Shown here: in pieces, positions 1 to 8,933 of the stretch | How the letters are laid out: every line of letters starts with the position of its first letter | Position numbering within the stretch: the stretch's first letter is position 1 | From: Streptomyces sp. NBC_00258 | GTDB taxonomy: Bacteria > Actinomycetota > Actinomycetes > Streptomycetales > Streptomycetaceae | Length of the DNA: 64,000 nucleotides | NCBI RefSeq assembly: GCF_036182465.1 | Contig: NZ_CP108081.1 | Span: 8,742,001-8,806,000 of the forward strand | Direction of reading: 5' to 3' | Translations under genes and position numbers: made by a program | Notes under the pieces: generated by a model | Told to the model about the DNA's origin: nothing | Databases searched by the model: none | Seen by the model: the letters and a program-made list of their open reading frames with translations, nothing else

Positions 1-159
1 AAGCTCCTCGCCGAGTGGGCCGTGTCGGTGGACCGCTTCAGCAAGATCATCCCCAGTACGTACAAGGCAGTGCTCGCCGCCAAGGACGCCGCCGAGCGAG
101 CCGGTCTCACCGAGACCGAGATCACCGAGAAGATGATGGAGGCGGCGACCAATGGCTGA
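1..159 (+). CDS. gltB: Glutamate synthase large subunit, C-terminal end (partial)
   Basis: Only the last 52 codons are inside the window; the gene enters from the left edge and stops at TGA 157-159. The visible tail contains KIIPSTYKAVL followed by an acidic helix ending MMEAATNG, as in actinobacterial GltB. The large subunit hydrolyses glutamine and aminates 2-oxoglutarate to glutamate. The assignment leans on the directly following gltD, whose ATG lies inside the last codons of this gene (8-nt overlap), so the two are translationally coupled subunits of one enzyme. Confidence 0.85.
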   Translation, partial: KLLAEWAVSVDRFSKIIPSTYKAVLAAKDAAERAGLTETEITEKMMEAATNG

Positions 160-1612
160 TCCCAAGGGCTTTCTCAACCACGGCCGCGAGGTCGCCAGGA
201 CCCGTCCGGTGGACGTGCGTCTCAAGGACTGGAACGAGGTCTACGTTCCGGGCTCGCTGCTCCCCATCATCCCCACGCAGGCCTCGCGCTGCATGGACTG
301 CGGCATCCCGTTCTGCCACAACGGCTGTCCGCTCGGGAACCTCATCCCCGAGTGGAACGACTACGCGTACCGCGAGGACTGGTCCGCCGCCTCGGAGCGC
401 CTGCACGCCACGAACAACTTCCCGGAGTTCACGGGCCGGCTGTGCCCCGCCCCGTGCGAGTCGGCGTGCGTCCTCGGCATCAACCAGCCCGCCGTGACCA
501 TCAAGAACGTCGAGGTCTCGATCATCGACAAGGCGTGGGACAGCGGCGACGTCGAGCCCCAGGCCCCCGAGCGGCTCTCCGGAAAGACGGTCGCGGTCAT
601 CGGCTCCGGCCCGGCCGGCCTCGCCGCCGCGCAGCAGCTCACCCGGGCCGGCCACACCGTGGCGGTCTACGAGCGCGCCGACCGCGTCGGCGGCCTCCTG
701 CGCTACGGCATCCCCGAGTTCAAGATGGAGAAGCGGCACATCAACCGCCGCATCGAGCAGATGCGCGCGGAGGGCACCCGCTTCCGTACGGGCATCGAGA
801 TCGGCCGTGACCTCAAGGCGACGGACCTGCGCAAGCGGTACGACGCCGTGGTCATCGCGGCCGGCGCGACCGTCTCCCGCGACCTGCCGGCCCCCGGGCG
901 CGAGCTGAACGGCATCCACTTCGCGATGGAGTACCTGCCGCTCGCCAACAAGGTGCAGGAGGGCGACTACGTGGCGCCCCCGATCACCGCCGAGGGCAAG
1001 CACGTCGTCGTCATCGGCGGCGGCGACACGGGCGCGGACTGCGTGGGCACCGCCCACCGCCAGGGCGCGGCCTCCGTCACGCAGCTGGAGATCATGCCGC
1101 GACCGGGCGAGGACCGGAACCCCGGCCAGCCCTGGCCGACGTTCCCCATGCTCTACAAGGTCACCTCCGCGCACGAGGAGGGCGGCGAGCGGGTCTACTC
1201 CGTCTCCACCACCCACTTCGAGGGCGACGAGGACGGCAACGTGCAGTGGCTGCACCTCGTCGAGGTCGAGTTCGTGGACGGCAAGCTGACGCAGCAGTCG
1301 GGCACCGAGCGCAAGATCCCCGCCCAGCTGGTCACCCTCGCCATGGGCTTCACGGGCACCGACCAGGAGAACGGCCTGGTCTCCCAGTTCGGCCTCGACC
1401 TCGACGAGCGCGGCAACATCGCCCGCGACGCCGACTTCGCGACCAACGTCCCCGGCGTGTATGTCGCCGGTGACGCCGGACGTGGCCAGTCCCTCATCGT
1501 GTGGGCCATCGCGGAGGGCCGCTCGGCCGCCCGCGGGGTCGACCGCTTCCTGACCGGGGAGAGCGAACTGCCGGCTCCGATCCGCCCCACGGACCGTTCC
1601 CTGATGGTCTGA
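152..1612 (+). CDS. gltD: Glutamate synthase small subunit (NADPH, beta)
   Basis: A 486-residue protein with the full GltD layout. The N-terminal iron-sulfur region has Cys47, 50, 55 and 59 (CMDCGIPFCHNGC) and Cys98, 102 and 106. It is followed by the FAD dinucleotide fold GSGPAGLAAA at about 151-160 and the NADPH fold GGGDTGADC at about 289. The C-terminus carries the family ending MGFTGTDQ, GDAGRGQSLIVWAI and AEGRSAARGVDRFL. The protein feeds electrons from NADPH through FAD and Fe-S centres to the GltB large subunit in the cytoplasmic GOGAT ammonium-assimilation pathway. The ATG at 152 overlaps the gltB stop. Nothing is truncated. Downstream, 1613-1754 separates it from a convergent operon. 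Confidence 0.97.
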   Translation: MADPKGFLNHGREVARTRPVDVRLKDWNEVYVPGSLLPIIPTQASRCMDCGIPFCHNGCPLGNLIPEWNDYAYREDWSAASERLHATNNFPEFTGRLCPAPCESACVLGINQPAVTIKNVEVSIIDKAWDSGDVEPQAPERLSGKTVAVIGSGPAGLAAAQQLTRAGHTVAVYERADRVGGLLRYGIPEFKMEKRHINRRIEQMRAEGTRFRTGIEIGRDLKATDLRKRYDAVVIAAGATVSRDLPAPGRELNGIHFAMEYLPLANKVQEGDYVAPPITAEGKHVVVIGGGDTGADCVGTAHRQGAASVTQLEIMPRPGEDRNPGQPWPTFPMLYKVTSAHEEGGERVYSVSTTHFEGDEDGNVQWLHLVEVEFVDGKLTQQSGTERKIPAQLVTLAMGFTGTDQENGLVSQFGLDLDERGNIARDADFATNVPGVYVAGDAGRGQSLIVWAIAEGRSAARGVDRFLTGESELPAPIRPTDRSLMV

Positions 1613-1754
1613 TCCCTCATGGCCTGACGCTCCACCCAACAGACGTCCCGTACAACGGCGTACGGAACTGAGCGCGGCGCCTGCCCTTTGTCCCCGACCG
1701 GACGATGGTGGGCGCCGTGGTGCGTCCGGGGTTCCGCGGGCCCACTTGTCTCGG

Positions 1755-2201
1755 CTATTTGCCTGGCGCTGCCCAGGTGACGATCACAGCGGCCGCCACC
1801 GCGAGGACACCGGTGAGGGCGAGCCACCGTGACCACTCGACGAGCACCCAGATGCGCCGGGTGCGCCCGGCTTCGTAGTCCAGGAGACGGTTCGGCTCGC
1901 CGTAGAACTCCTCGCCAGGGCGCCCGTGCACGGCGACCACACCGAGCCACGAAGCGACGATGAGCGCCAGGAATCCGGTGATGAGGAGCGATACGACCGC
2001 CCAGCGCGGGCCAGTATCCAGCTTGCTCAGATCCTCCTGCCCCTTGAGCACGAACACGGCGGTGAGCAGACCGGTGAGCGAGGCCACGAAGTTGCGGTAG
2101 CCCTCGGCCTGGTGGAGTGCGGCTGCCAGCTGCCGCTCCGAACCGAACATCTCGTCGAGGCGACGGTCCGCGTCGTCCAGCTCTGCCCGTGTGTACGTCA
2201 T
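1755..2201 (-). CDS. Small three-helix membrane protein of the caspase/HSP90-like operon
   Basis: A 148-residue protein that I do not recognise as a named family. A charged N-terminal helix (about 1-35, rich in Asp, Glu and Arg) precedes three hydrophobic segments at roughly 39-54, 67-91 and 126-145. Between the second and third lies a soluble loop of about 35 residues rich in Arg and Glu. Its ATG at 2201 overlaps the stop of the 109-residue gene (ATGA), so it is the third translationally coupled gene of the operon that begins with the caspase/ATPase gene. By analogy with other conflict systems that pair a sensor ATPase or protease with a small membrane protein, it could be a membrane-acting effector or anchor. 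That is inference from context only. Confidence 0.75.
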   Translation of the reverse strand: MTYTRAELDDADRRLDEMFGSERQLAAALHQAEGYRNFVASLTGLLTAVFVLKGQEDLSKLDTGPRWAVVSLLITGFLALIVASWLGVVAVHGRPGEEFYGEPNRLLDYEAGRTRRIWVLVEWSRWLALTGVLAVAAAVIVTWAAPGK

Positions 2202-2527
2202 TGCGAGGCACCGTCCAGCCAGGAGGCGATGGTGATACGAGCGCCGCAGCCGACCTGAACGTCTTCAGGACGGTCCGTATGCAGGGAGGTGCACTGGCAC
2301 AGGGTGCTGAAGGGCCTCGGGCCCGGCCCTTTGCGGCGGCCGAGGAAACCGCCTTTGGTCTGGGCGTACTGCCCGGTCGTGTAGCGCTTGGTCATCACAC
2401 AGCCGCACTCGGGGCACACGCCGGTCGCTTCGTGCAGCTCCCTGCCCTCCGAGACAGCGTGCGTCCACTGGAAGACGACCGGGGTGGTGTGGTGCGGGAC
2501 AGTGTCGTACGGGTTGAGAGGGCTCAA
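2198..2527 (-). CDS. Small cysteine-rich (zinc-ribbon-like) protein of the caspase/HSP90-like operon
   Basis: A 109-residue soluble protein. It has a zinc-ribbon-like first knuckle CPECGC (about residues 38-43) and later cysteines in LCQC and VGCGAR, which could complete one or two metal sites. The middle is basic (GGFLGRRKGPGPRPF). I know no function for it. The start is a TTG at 2525-2527 that overlaps the TGA of the preceding 1719-codon gene, and its own stop overlaps the ATG of the membrane-protein gene. It is therefore the middle cistron of a tightly coupled three-gene unit. A metal-binding adaptor for nucleic acid or protein is possible, but the sequence does not decide. Confidence 0.75.
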   Translation of the reverse strand: MSPLNPYDTVPHHTTPVVFQWTHAVSEGRELHEATGVCPECGCVMTKRYTTGQYAQTKGGFLGRRKGPGPRPFSTLCQCTSLHTDRPEDVQVGCGARITIASWLDGASQ

Positions 2528-5500
2528 CTGTCTTCCTGGCCTTCCTCGGGCGGGAGGTGGAGCTGGAAGAGAGCGGCGTACCGTTCCAGGCGCTCGCGTA
2601 CCTCGGCCTCCGACAGGTCCGTCTCCTCCGCGCAGAGGGCGATGTGGTCCGCCGTGACGGCTCCGGACAGGGCTGGTGTCCGCCCGGTCAGCTGCTCGGT
2701 GAGGATGACCACGTCGTACCAGGTGGGAGTCAGCCCGGCCTCGTGCCGCGTGGGTTCGCCGGCCTCGACGTCCAGGCCGAGACAGCGGAAGGGGGCGTAT
2801 CGGTCGTACGTCCGCTTCAGCGTCCAGCCGAAACGGCCTGCCACCAGGACCAGTTCGAGAGGGCCGAGTGTGCCGGGGCCCAGCAGCCCGGGATCGAAGG
2901 CCGCGAGGTCGAATCGGTCGGGCTCGAAGTCGGCGAGGGCCTCGGCGTCGGGGCCGGTAAAGTCGCCGGGCAGGGGCGGGGCGCCGATGGCGGTGAAGCG
3001 GGAGAGATGGTGGACCGACTGGGAGAGCGTGCCGCCGTTGTCATTGGCGTGTTCGAGGAGGTCCTGGATCGTCAGGCGACGGAATGTGGGGACTTCGCCG
3101 ATGAGCGTTCCTGTGTTGAGAAGCGCATGCCGGTCGTGGATGCTGCATTGCAGCGAACGGGCCTCCGCCGTCACCTCAGGAAGGTGTAGGGGCAGGTGTG
3201 TCTCCGCGGTTTCCAGCTGGTCCAGGACCTCGTCCAGGGTGCCGGTTCTGCTGATGAGTGACAGGCAGTAGGCGAGGGAGACGGGAGCCGTGTCCAACGC
3301 GGAACCCTCGTATCCAAACGCGCCGATGTCGAGAGATGAATCCATCGCCTGCCGTATCAGTGAATCGTGATCGCAGGACGGGGCGGTCGTGAGGAGACCG
3401 CAGGCGTCAAGTGCCGTCGCAGCCTCCCGGAATTCCGCGACGCCTCGTGGTGTCCGGTTCTGGTGCTGATAGAGGTAGGCGTCGATGAGTTCCCAGGGCC
3501 CGAACGCCTTCTTTGGTTCCGGCCATTGCTCCATGACACGGATGACCCAGTACGGCGGGGTCCAGGCGGCGGCTTCCGCGGGGACGTCGGGAGCGCGAAC
3601 AGCGGTGACGGAGGATGACTCGGTGAGGAGTCGTGCTGCCTCGCCCAGTGATATTCCGAGTCGTGACGAGGCGAGCAGCATTTGCGGGAGGGCCAGACGC
3701 TTGTCCAGCCACGGATTCCCTTGGCCGGTCCTGACTGCCAGGAGCAGATGGTCGGCCGCGGTCAGAGAGCCCTGGTCACCTGGCGCCGCCTCCGGTTCTC
3801 CCCCTCCCCATACGGAGAAGCCGAGGGGAGCCAGACGACGGATGCGGGCCAGCAGTGCCGCGGCGTCCAGCGAAGAGTTGACGAAGATGTTTTCGACGCG
3901 ATCCTTGAGATGCGTGATCGACATCGCGCCGGCGTTCCATCTCCTTGACGGAAGCCAGTCGGAACCCCCGTCGCCGGCCAGTATTCGCGCTTCGTCGTAG
4001 GTGAAGCGCTCCGCGGCGACGGATTCGTCCAGCTCCGGGAGCGGAGGGAGTTCGGGGTCGAGCCCTCGGAGCTGATCCAGCAGAGGAAGACAGTCGACCA
4101 GCGGGAGGTTGTACTCCTCGGAGATGACCAGCAGTGGTGCGTGCACCGCGGCACCTTTGTCAGGAGGCTGCAGGATGTCGCGATAGGCGATGTAGAGATC
4201 GGCTGCGGCGGGCGAGAGTTCGAGGGCGAGCTGGGAGCGGATGTCGGTGGCCGCGGGGACGTACACACCCGTGATGGCATACCGGCGTAGTGCCTTGACC
4301 GCGGCTCTCACGGGGAGCCTCGCCATGGCTGCGGCTTTCACCACAGGAGCCCATGCCCATTCCTGGGACGGGGTGTCGACGAAGAGCAGTGAGTCCAGCC
4401 CTGTCGCGACGGGATATCCGGGTGGTGAGAACTCGTGATCAGCGAGTGGAGCATGCTCCAGCCTTGCCATCCGCCACTGGCGGAACAGCTCGTTCTCGTA
4501 CAGGCGGCTATTTCCCAGCAGCTCCAGATCGTGTGCCGAGGAGACAAGCTGCTGATCCATCGGCAGACAGCCCGTCGGCGTCAACGGCAGTCGCCCGCGC
4601 AGCAGGCGGACGTCATCGCCGGCCGGTTCCAGGGTCGCCGTCACCTCTGGGGATAGGGCGTCGAGGACCGCCACCGCCAAAGGCGGCTCCTCCTGGGCGA
4701 GCTGCCACAGACGCCGCAGCGACACCTCCCTCCACTGGGTCGCGGCCTTGGGCACCGCGGCGAGCACTTCCATCTGCACGGCGTCCTCGTCGTGCGACAG
4801 GAGGTCGTTGCGGTCCACGCTCGGTACCGGCCGGTGTCGTTCCCGGAGATTGACGACGCATCCGTACATGTGGGGAGCGTCCTCGATCACCACTCCGTCG
4901 AGGAGCAGCTGTCCTTCGCCCTGGACGAGCCAGACGTCGGTGCCTTCCGCGTGGACCGCATGGCCGCGCCAGTCCGCCGTGGCCTTCAGCTTGCCAGGTG
5001 TCCAGGACCGGCTCCGGACCTCCCGTTCCGGGTCGTCCTTCGCGTACTCCACCGCCGTCACCTTGTAGTCGCTCACCCACAACTGCGACTGGAGGGTCTC
5101 CACGAGGGACGGCGGCTGTTCATCCTCGGTCAGGGCGAGGTAGAGCCGGACCTTGGTGCCGCCGTGGGCGGGTGCGCCCTTGCCCGTGGTGATGCTCAGC
5201 AGACCCGAGCCGGACTGGATGTCGGCGCGCGAGGCCTGGTCGAGGGACTTCCGCAGACCGTGGCGGTTGACCGGGGCGGTGAGGACCACGACCTCCTCGG
5301 CGAGCATGAAGTAGCTGAACACGCCGATTCCGAAACGGGAGTTGAGCGCGATCGGCTTGAGGCCGGCACGCCGCCACTCGCGTCGTTCCTGCGTGAACTC
5401 GGGGTCCTGCTCATAGCGTTTTCCCGCGCGGGCGAACATTGAGGTGAGCTTGGTGCGGCTCATCCCCGTGCCGTTGTCCTCGCACTGGATGTAGAGCCCC

Positions 5501-7683
5501 TTCTCGTCCCAGCGCTGCGTGAAGGTGATCTCGCCGTTCCAGTCCTCCGTGGCCTCGCCCTGGGACCGGCCGTACTGGTCGCGCATGTCCCTCAGCCGAC
5601 AGGCGTCCAGCGCGTTCTGGTACAGCTCGCGGACGGCCAGCATCTTGTCGCCGTACAGCTGCGCGCCCATCAGCAGGGGCCGGATCTCGTCCTCGGCGAG
5701 ACGAAAGCGTTCCAACGGGACTGTGTACTGCCCGGGTTCGGGCACCAGCTGGCCGGCGGTTATGCGTTCGGGCAGACCCCGCAGCAGCGACGGCGGACTG
5801 GAGCGCTGCTCCCTCCAGCGGCTGCGGATCGAGGCCGCCGCCGCATTGGCCCGGCCCGCGAGTTCCTCGACGGCCGCGTGCAGCGCGGGATGCGGGCAGT
5901 GGAAGCGGACATCCAGGCCGTACGCGTCGGCGCTGAGGTCACCGACGGCCGCGAAGTCGAACTCCTCGGACAACGCGTCGACCACCGTCTGCGGATCGAG
6001 CCGTTCGTGCGCTCCGAGATGGCTGACGAGCACGCTGGACATCCGGCGCGGATCGGCCGACAGCAGCCCCGCCGTCCACAGCAGCTGAGCGAGTTCCTGG
6101 CCGCGCCACTTCCCGCCCGGAACCGGGTCGTATCTGCTCCAACTGTCGCTGTCGGAGTCGTTGATTCGGGGGCGGTCACCCGGTTCCACGGTCAAGTGGC
6201 CCAATACCTGGCGGATTTGGCGGTCGATGAGTCGCAGCGACTGCTCGGACGCCCGCCCGGGCGGCAGAGGTTCGGCGGAGTCGGCGATGACCCGGGCCAG
6301 CCCGGAGAGGAGGGTGTTGACGGACTCGTACCCCCCGGTGCGCTCCCACAGAGGGTCCCAGTCCGCGATGAAGCGATGGCGGATCCAGTGCTCGGCGGCC
6401 TCGGCCTGCGGGGCGAGACCGCGCGCCCGCAGGGTCTCCAAGGTGCCCTGCACCTGTACGTGGGCTCGGCGTACGTCCTCGACGGCAGCGGCGACCAGCT
6501 GTGCGTGTGCGTCGAGGTGCTCGTCGGGCTCGGCTCCGTCCGGTCGGTGCCGGTCCAGGACCTGCCGCAGATCCTCCAGGGCGACGGCGGTGACGTCCTC
6601 GTACACCAGGGGTGCGGCGAGCAGCACCGCTGTCTCGGCCGGAGACAGTAGTGCCCGCAGTTCCCTGAGCCGGGCACGCTCGACCAGGCCGACGAGCCTG
6701 CGCTCGAAGCGGGCCGGATACGTCGGATCCCGCCACGGATCGTTCTCGTGCGCGCCCGCGCCTCGAAGGTTCCGCCCGACGCGTTCCACCAGTTCCGTGA
6801 GTCCGGCCTTGACGCGGGCGTGCACCGCCTCGCCGCCCGAAGTGTGCTCCCACAGCGCGGACTTTGTGACCATCTCGGCCCAGGGGAGCGGCTCCTTGAA
6901 CCCCTTGCACAGTTCGAGGGTGTCCACGATCCGCCCGTGCGGGGCGAGATGTTTGACGGTGGGCGGATCGACCGGTTCGTCACCGGCCAGCCGGCGCATC
7001 TCCCGCTCGGTGTGCCGCATGACGTCACCGAACGTCGTCGGCGGACTGTCGGGCGACAGTGCCTGCGCCAACCCCTGGGCGAACCAGCTGCCGTTCTCCC
7101 GGTCGGCGTACGCACGCTGTCCGGGACCGCAGCTGTAGAGCCACACCACGTCCTGAGCGGGTGCCCGCACTCCTGTCGAGACCTCCTCGTCCGGCAGGAC
7201 GTCCGCCGTCCGGCACGTGTCCAGGCAGATGACCGCGGTGACCCCCTTCTTCAGGCCGCTCAGTTGCAGTCCCACCGGGTCGGCCCCGAGTAGCGAGTCC
7301 ATGAGAAGCGTGGGGGTCCCGTCGGAGCGTGGATCGCCCGGTTGTGCGTCCGCCGCCAGCAGGAAGTCACGGCCGCCCAGCGTGACCCCGTGGCAGGAGA
7401 TGTAGACGAACGCCGTGTCGCCCGGTTCGCACGAGACGAAGAAGCGGTGCAGTTCGCCCTTGAGCCCGTTCTTGCCCAGTTTGAGTTCGGAGACGCGGCC
7501 CGCGTGGTGCTCGGTGACCGTGTAGCCGGACAGATCCAGAGCCTCCGACACGAGCGCGACATCGCGCTCCGCGCAGTCCAGCGTGTCGAACTCCTCGCCG
7601 AGCAACGGATCGTCGGCCAGGAACGGAGTCGCCGTCACGCCGATCAGCAGCGCCCGGCGCCGTCCTTGGAACTCACCGTGCAT
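2524..7683 (-). CDS. Caspase-like protease fused to an HSP90-type ATPase and a repeated C-terminal region
   Basis: A 1719-residue multidomain protein. Residues about 8-250 form a caspase (C14) fold: the strand AFVYISCHG gives the catalytic His98 and VICLDTCRT gives the nucleophile Cys157. Residues about 250-650 are mainly helical. About 650-1000 is a GHKL/HSP90-like ATPase: N box RELYQNALDA (Glu686, Asn690), G1 box EDNGTGM (Asp736) and glycine lid SRFGIGVFSYF. Beyond about 1100 the sequence breaks into several units of about 70 residues with a loosely repeating LTxxDxLL...LG pattern, which look like small helical, winged-helix-type modules. Caspase plus HSP90-like ATPase combinations are known among proposed actinobacterial conflict systems, where ATPase and repeats would sense a trigger and the protease executes. 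ATG at 7683 follows GGGGGA. It heads a coupled three-gene operon. Confidence 0.88.
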   Translation of the reverse strand: MHGEFQGRRRALLIGVTATPFLADDPLLGEEFDTLDCAERDVALVSEALDLSGYTVTEHHAGRVSELKLGKNGLKGELHRFFVSCEPGDTAFVYISCHGVTLGGRDFLLAADAQPGDPRSDGTPTLLMDSLLGADPVGLQLSGLKKGVTAVICLDTCRTADVLPDEEVSTGVRAPAQDVVWLYSCGPGQRAYADRENGSWFAQGLAQALSPDSPPTTFGDVMRHTEREMRRLAGDEPVDPPTVKHLAPHGRIVDTLELCKGFKEPLPWAEMVTKSALWEHTSGGEAVHARVKAGLTELVERVGRNLRGAGAHENDPWRDPTYPARFERRLVGLVERARLRELRALLSPAETAVLLAAPLVYEDVTAVALEDLRQVLDRHRPDGAEPDEHLDAHAQLVAAAVEDVRRAHVQVQGTLETLRARGLAPQAEAAEHWIRHRFIADWDPLWERTGGYESVNTLLSGLARVIADSAEPLPPGRASEQSLRLIDRQIRQVLGHLTVEPGDRPRINDSDSDSWSRYDPVPGGKWRGQELAQLLWTAGLLSADPRRMSSVLVSHLGAHERLDPQTVVDALSEEFDFAAVGDLSADAYGLDVRFHCPHPALHAAVEELAGRANAAAASIRSRWREQRSSPPSLLRGLPERITAGQLVPEPGQYTVPLERFRLAEDEIRPLLMGAQLYGDKMLAVRELYQNALDACRLRDMRDQYGRSQGEATEDWNGEITFTQRWDEKGLYIQCEDNGTGMSRTKLTSMFARAGKRYEQDPEFTQERREWRRAGLKPIALNSRFGIGVFSYFMLAEEVVVLTAPVNRHGLRKSLDQASRADIQSGSGLLSITTGKGAPAHGGTKVRLYLALTEDEQPPSLVETLQSQLWVSDYKVTAVEYAKDDPEREVRSRSWTPGKLKATADWRGHAVHAEGTDVWLVQGEGQLLLDGVVIEDAPHMYGCVVNLRERHRPVPSVDRNDLLSHDEDAVQMEVLAAVPKAATQWREVSLRRLWQLAQEEPPLAVAVLDALSPEVTATLEPAGDDVRLLRGRLPLTPTGCLPMDQQLVSSAHDLELLGNSRLYENELFRQWRMARLEHAPLADHEFSPPGYPVATGLDSLLFVDTPSQEWAWAPVVKAAAMARLPVRAAVKALRRYAITGVYVPAATDIRSQLALELSPAAADLYIAYRDILQPPDKGAAVHAPLLVISEEYNLPLVDCLPLLDQLRGLDPELPPLPELDESVAAERFTYDEARILAGDGGSDWLPSRRWNAGAMSITHLKDRVENIFVNSSLDAAALLARIRRLAPLGFSVWGGGEPEAAPGDQGSLTAADHLLLAVRTGQGNPWLDKRLALPQMLLASSRLGISLGEAARLLTESSSVTAVRAPDVPAEAAAWTPPYWVIRVMEQWPEPKKAFGPWELIDAYLYQHQNRTPRGVAEFREAATALDACGLLTTAPSCDHDSLIRQAMDSSLDIGAFGYEGSALDTAPVSLAYCLSLISRTGTLDEVLDQLETAETHLPLHLPEVTAEARSLQCSIHDRHALLNTGTLIGEVPTFRRLTIQDLLEHANDNGGTLSQSVHHLSRFTAIGAPPLPGDFTGPDAEALADFEPDRFDLAAFDPGLLGPGTLGPLELVLVAGRFGWTLKRTYDRYAPFRCLGLDVEAGEPTRHEAGLTPTWYDVVILTEQLTGRTPALSGAVTADHIALCAEETDLSEAEVRERLERYAALFQLHLPPEEGQEDS

Positions 7684-7781
7684 CGTGTCCCCCGGACCTC
7701 ACTCGGTACCCCCTCGCCGACCGGCGCCGAACAGCGACATGATTCCAGAAGTGGCCCGTTTCCGTGGTGGGTTGGTGCCGG

Positions 7782-8621
7782 TCAGGGCACGCGGTAGGTC
7801 ACGTCGTACACCTTCCACTCCAGCGGAGTGCGGAGGTCCAGGTTTCCGGCGTACAGGAATCTCCGCTGGGCCGTGTCCACGCGGGTCGTGTCGCGTTTCT
7901 CGGACTTCATGGTCGCGCGGCGGGTGTCCAGGAAGATGTCGAGATAGCTCTGCTCGTCGCCGCCCTCCGCGGGGGTGTCGGCCTCGGACATGGCGCGCTC
8001 GCGGATGCCGTGGAAGCCGGGGTCGCCGGGGCCGTGCATGACCATGGCGTCGTAGTAGATGAACTGGCCGAGGGCGCCCAGACCGTCACGCTTGGCTAGG
8101 CGGACCGCCGGGTCGAAGTAGACGCGGTCGCGTTGCGAGTCCTGGACGCGCTTGAAGGCAGCCTTCTGTGCCTCCTCCTTCCAGGCGGCGGTGAAACCGG
8201 GGTCCAGGCCCTCGTGGGAGTCCGAGCCGTCGACGGAGCGGAGGGCCGGGAGGTACGGCTCCAGGGCGTTGTCCGGATGGGACTCGGTGTACAGCTCGAC
8301 CAGCGTGAGCAGGTCGTGCGTGCCGGTGGTGAAGCCGATGATCCCGGCGGTGTAGCCGCGGCCGTCGCCTATGTCCTCGATGTAGTCGTACTGGGCGCGC
8401 CAGTCGAGGCTGGAGTTCTCGGCACTCGACACGATCCGCTGGGCCAGCTCCTTCTTCTCCGGGGAGTCCAGGTCGGCGGCGGCCGACCCGGAGGAGGCCG
8501 ACGGGGAGGAGCTCCGGCTGTCGGAGGGCCCGTCGTCGGCCTTCTGGTCGGGCACGGCGACGTACACCGTCACCGCGACGAGAGGGACGGCGACGAACAT
8601 CAGACGGCCAGCGCGTTTCAT
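7782..8621 (-). CDS. csn: Secreted or membrane-anchored chitosanase, GH46
   Basis: A 279-residue GH46 endo-chitosanase, which cleaves beta-1,4 glucosamine polymers. The first 23 residues are a signal or anchor helix, followed by a Ser/Asp-rich linker to about residue 50 and then the catalytic domain. From the family, the catalytic Glu is Glu68 in SSAENSSLDW and the catalytic Asp is Asp86 in IEDIGDGRGY, spaced 18 apart as in the S. sp. N174 enzyme. The frame stays open far upstream, but the ATG at 8621 is chosen because it directly begins the signal sequence. The gene is divergent from the 79-residue gene (54-bp gap) and lies 98 bp upstream of the caspase/ATPase gene on the same strand, so read-through into that operon is possible. 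Confidence 0.92.
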   Translation of the reverse strand: MKRAGRLMFVAVPLVAVTVYVAVPDQKADDGPSDSRSSSPSASSGSAAADLDSPEKKELAQRIVSSAENSSLDWRAQYDYIEDIGDGRGYTAGIIGFTTGTHDLLTLVELYTESHPDNALEPYLPALRSVDGSDSHEGLDPGFTAAWKEEAQKAAFKRVQDSQRDRVYFDPAVRLAKRDGLGALGQFIYYDAMVMHGPGDPGFHGIRERAMSEADTPAEGGDEQSYLDIFLDTRRATMKSEKRDTTRVDTAQRRFLYAGNLDLRTPLEWKVYDVTYRVP

Positions 8622-8675
8622 GGGCAAAGAGTACGATCGGCCCGGAGTGCCGTGCCGCATCGGGTGGAGAAACCA

Positions 8676-8915
8676 GTGAGCGTCGGGGGAGGACCTGTGA
8701 GCGCGGAGGAACTGGCGCTGCTGCGGGCGGAGTTGGCCGCTCCACCGCCGGAGGGCTTCGGAGCGCTGGACGACGCACAGGTCCGGACCCTCACGCGGGC
8801 ACTGCGCCGGGCACGGGAGCGCCGGGCATCCGGGCTGAACGAGGCCGTCGAGGACGCGCTGACCCTCGTACCCGCCCTGACCAGGGAACCCCTCCGCCGG
8901 ATGCTGTTCCGTTAG
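8676..8915 (+). CDS. Small helical protein upstream of the vWA cluster
   Basis: An approximately 79-residue, mostly helical and charged protein (SAEELALLRAELA; LTRALRRARERR; ending REPLRRMLFR) with no recognised domain. Two GTG starts are plausible: 8676 (GGAGA six bases upstream) and 8697 (GGGGGAGGA four bases upstream). The former is used here because of its better spacing. Only 18 bp separate it from the following helical-repeat gene, so it is probably the first gene of a three-gene plus-strand unit ending in the vWA protein. The coding call rests on third-position GC bias and this arrangement. Confidence 0.6.
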   Translation: MSVGGGPVSAEELALLRAELAAPPPEGFGALDDAQVRTLTRALRRARERRASGLNEAVEDALTLVPALTREPLRRMLFR

Positions 8916-8933
8916 CCAGGAGACCCCTCCCGC

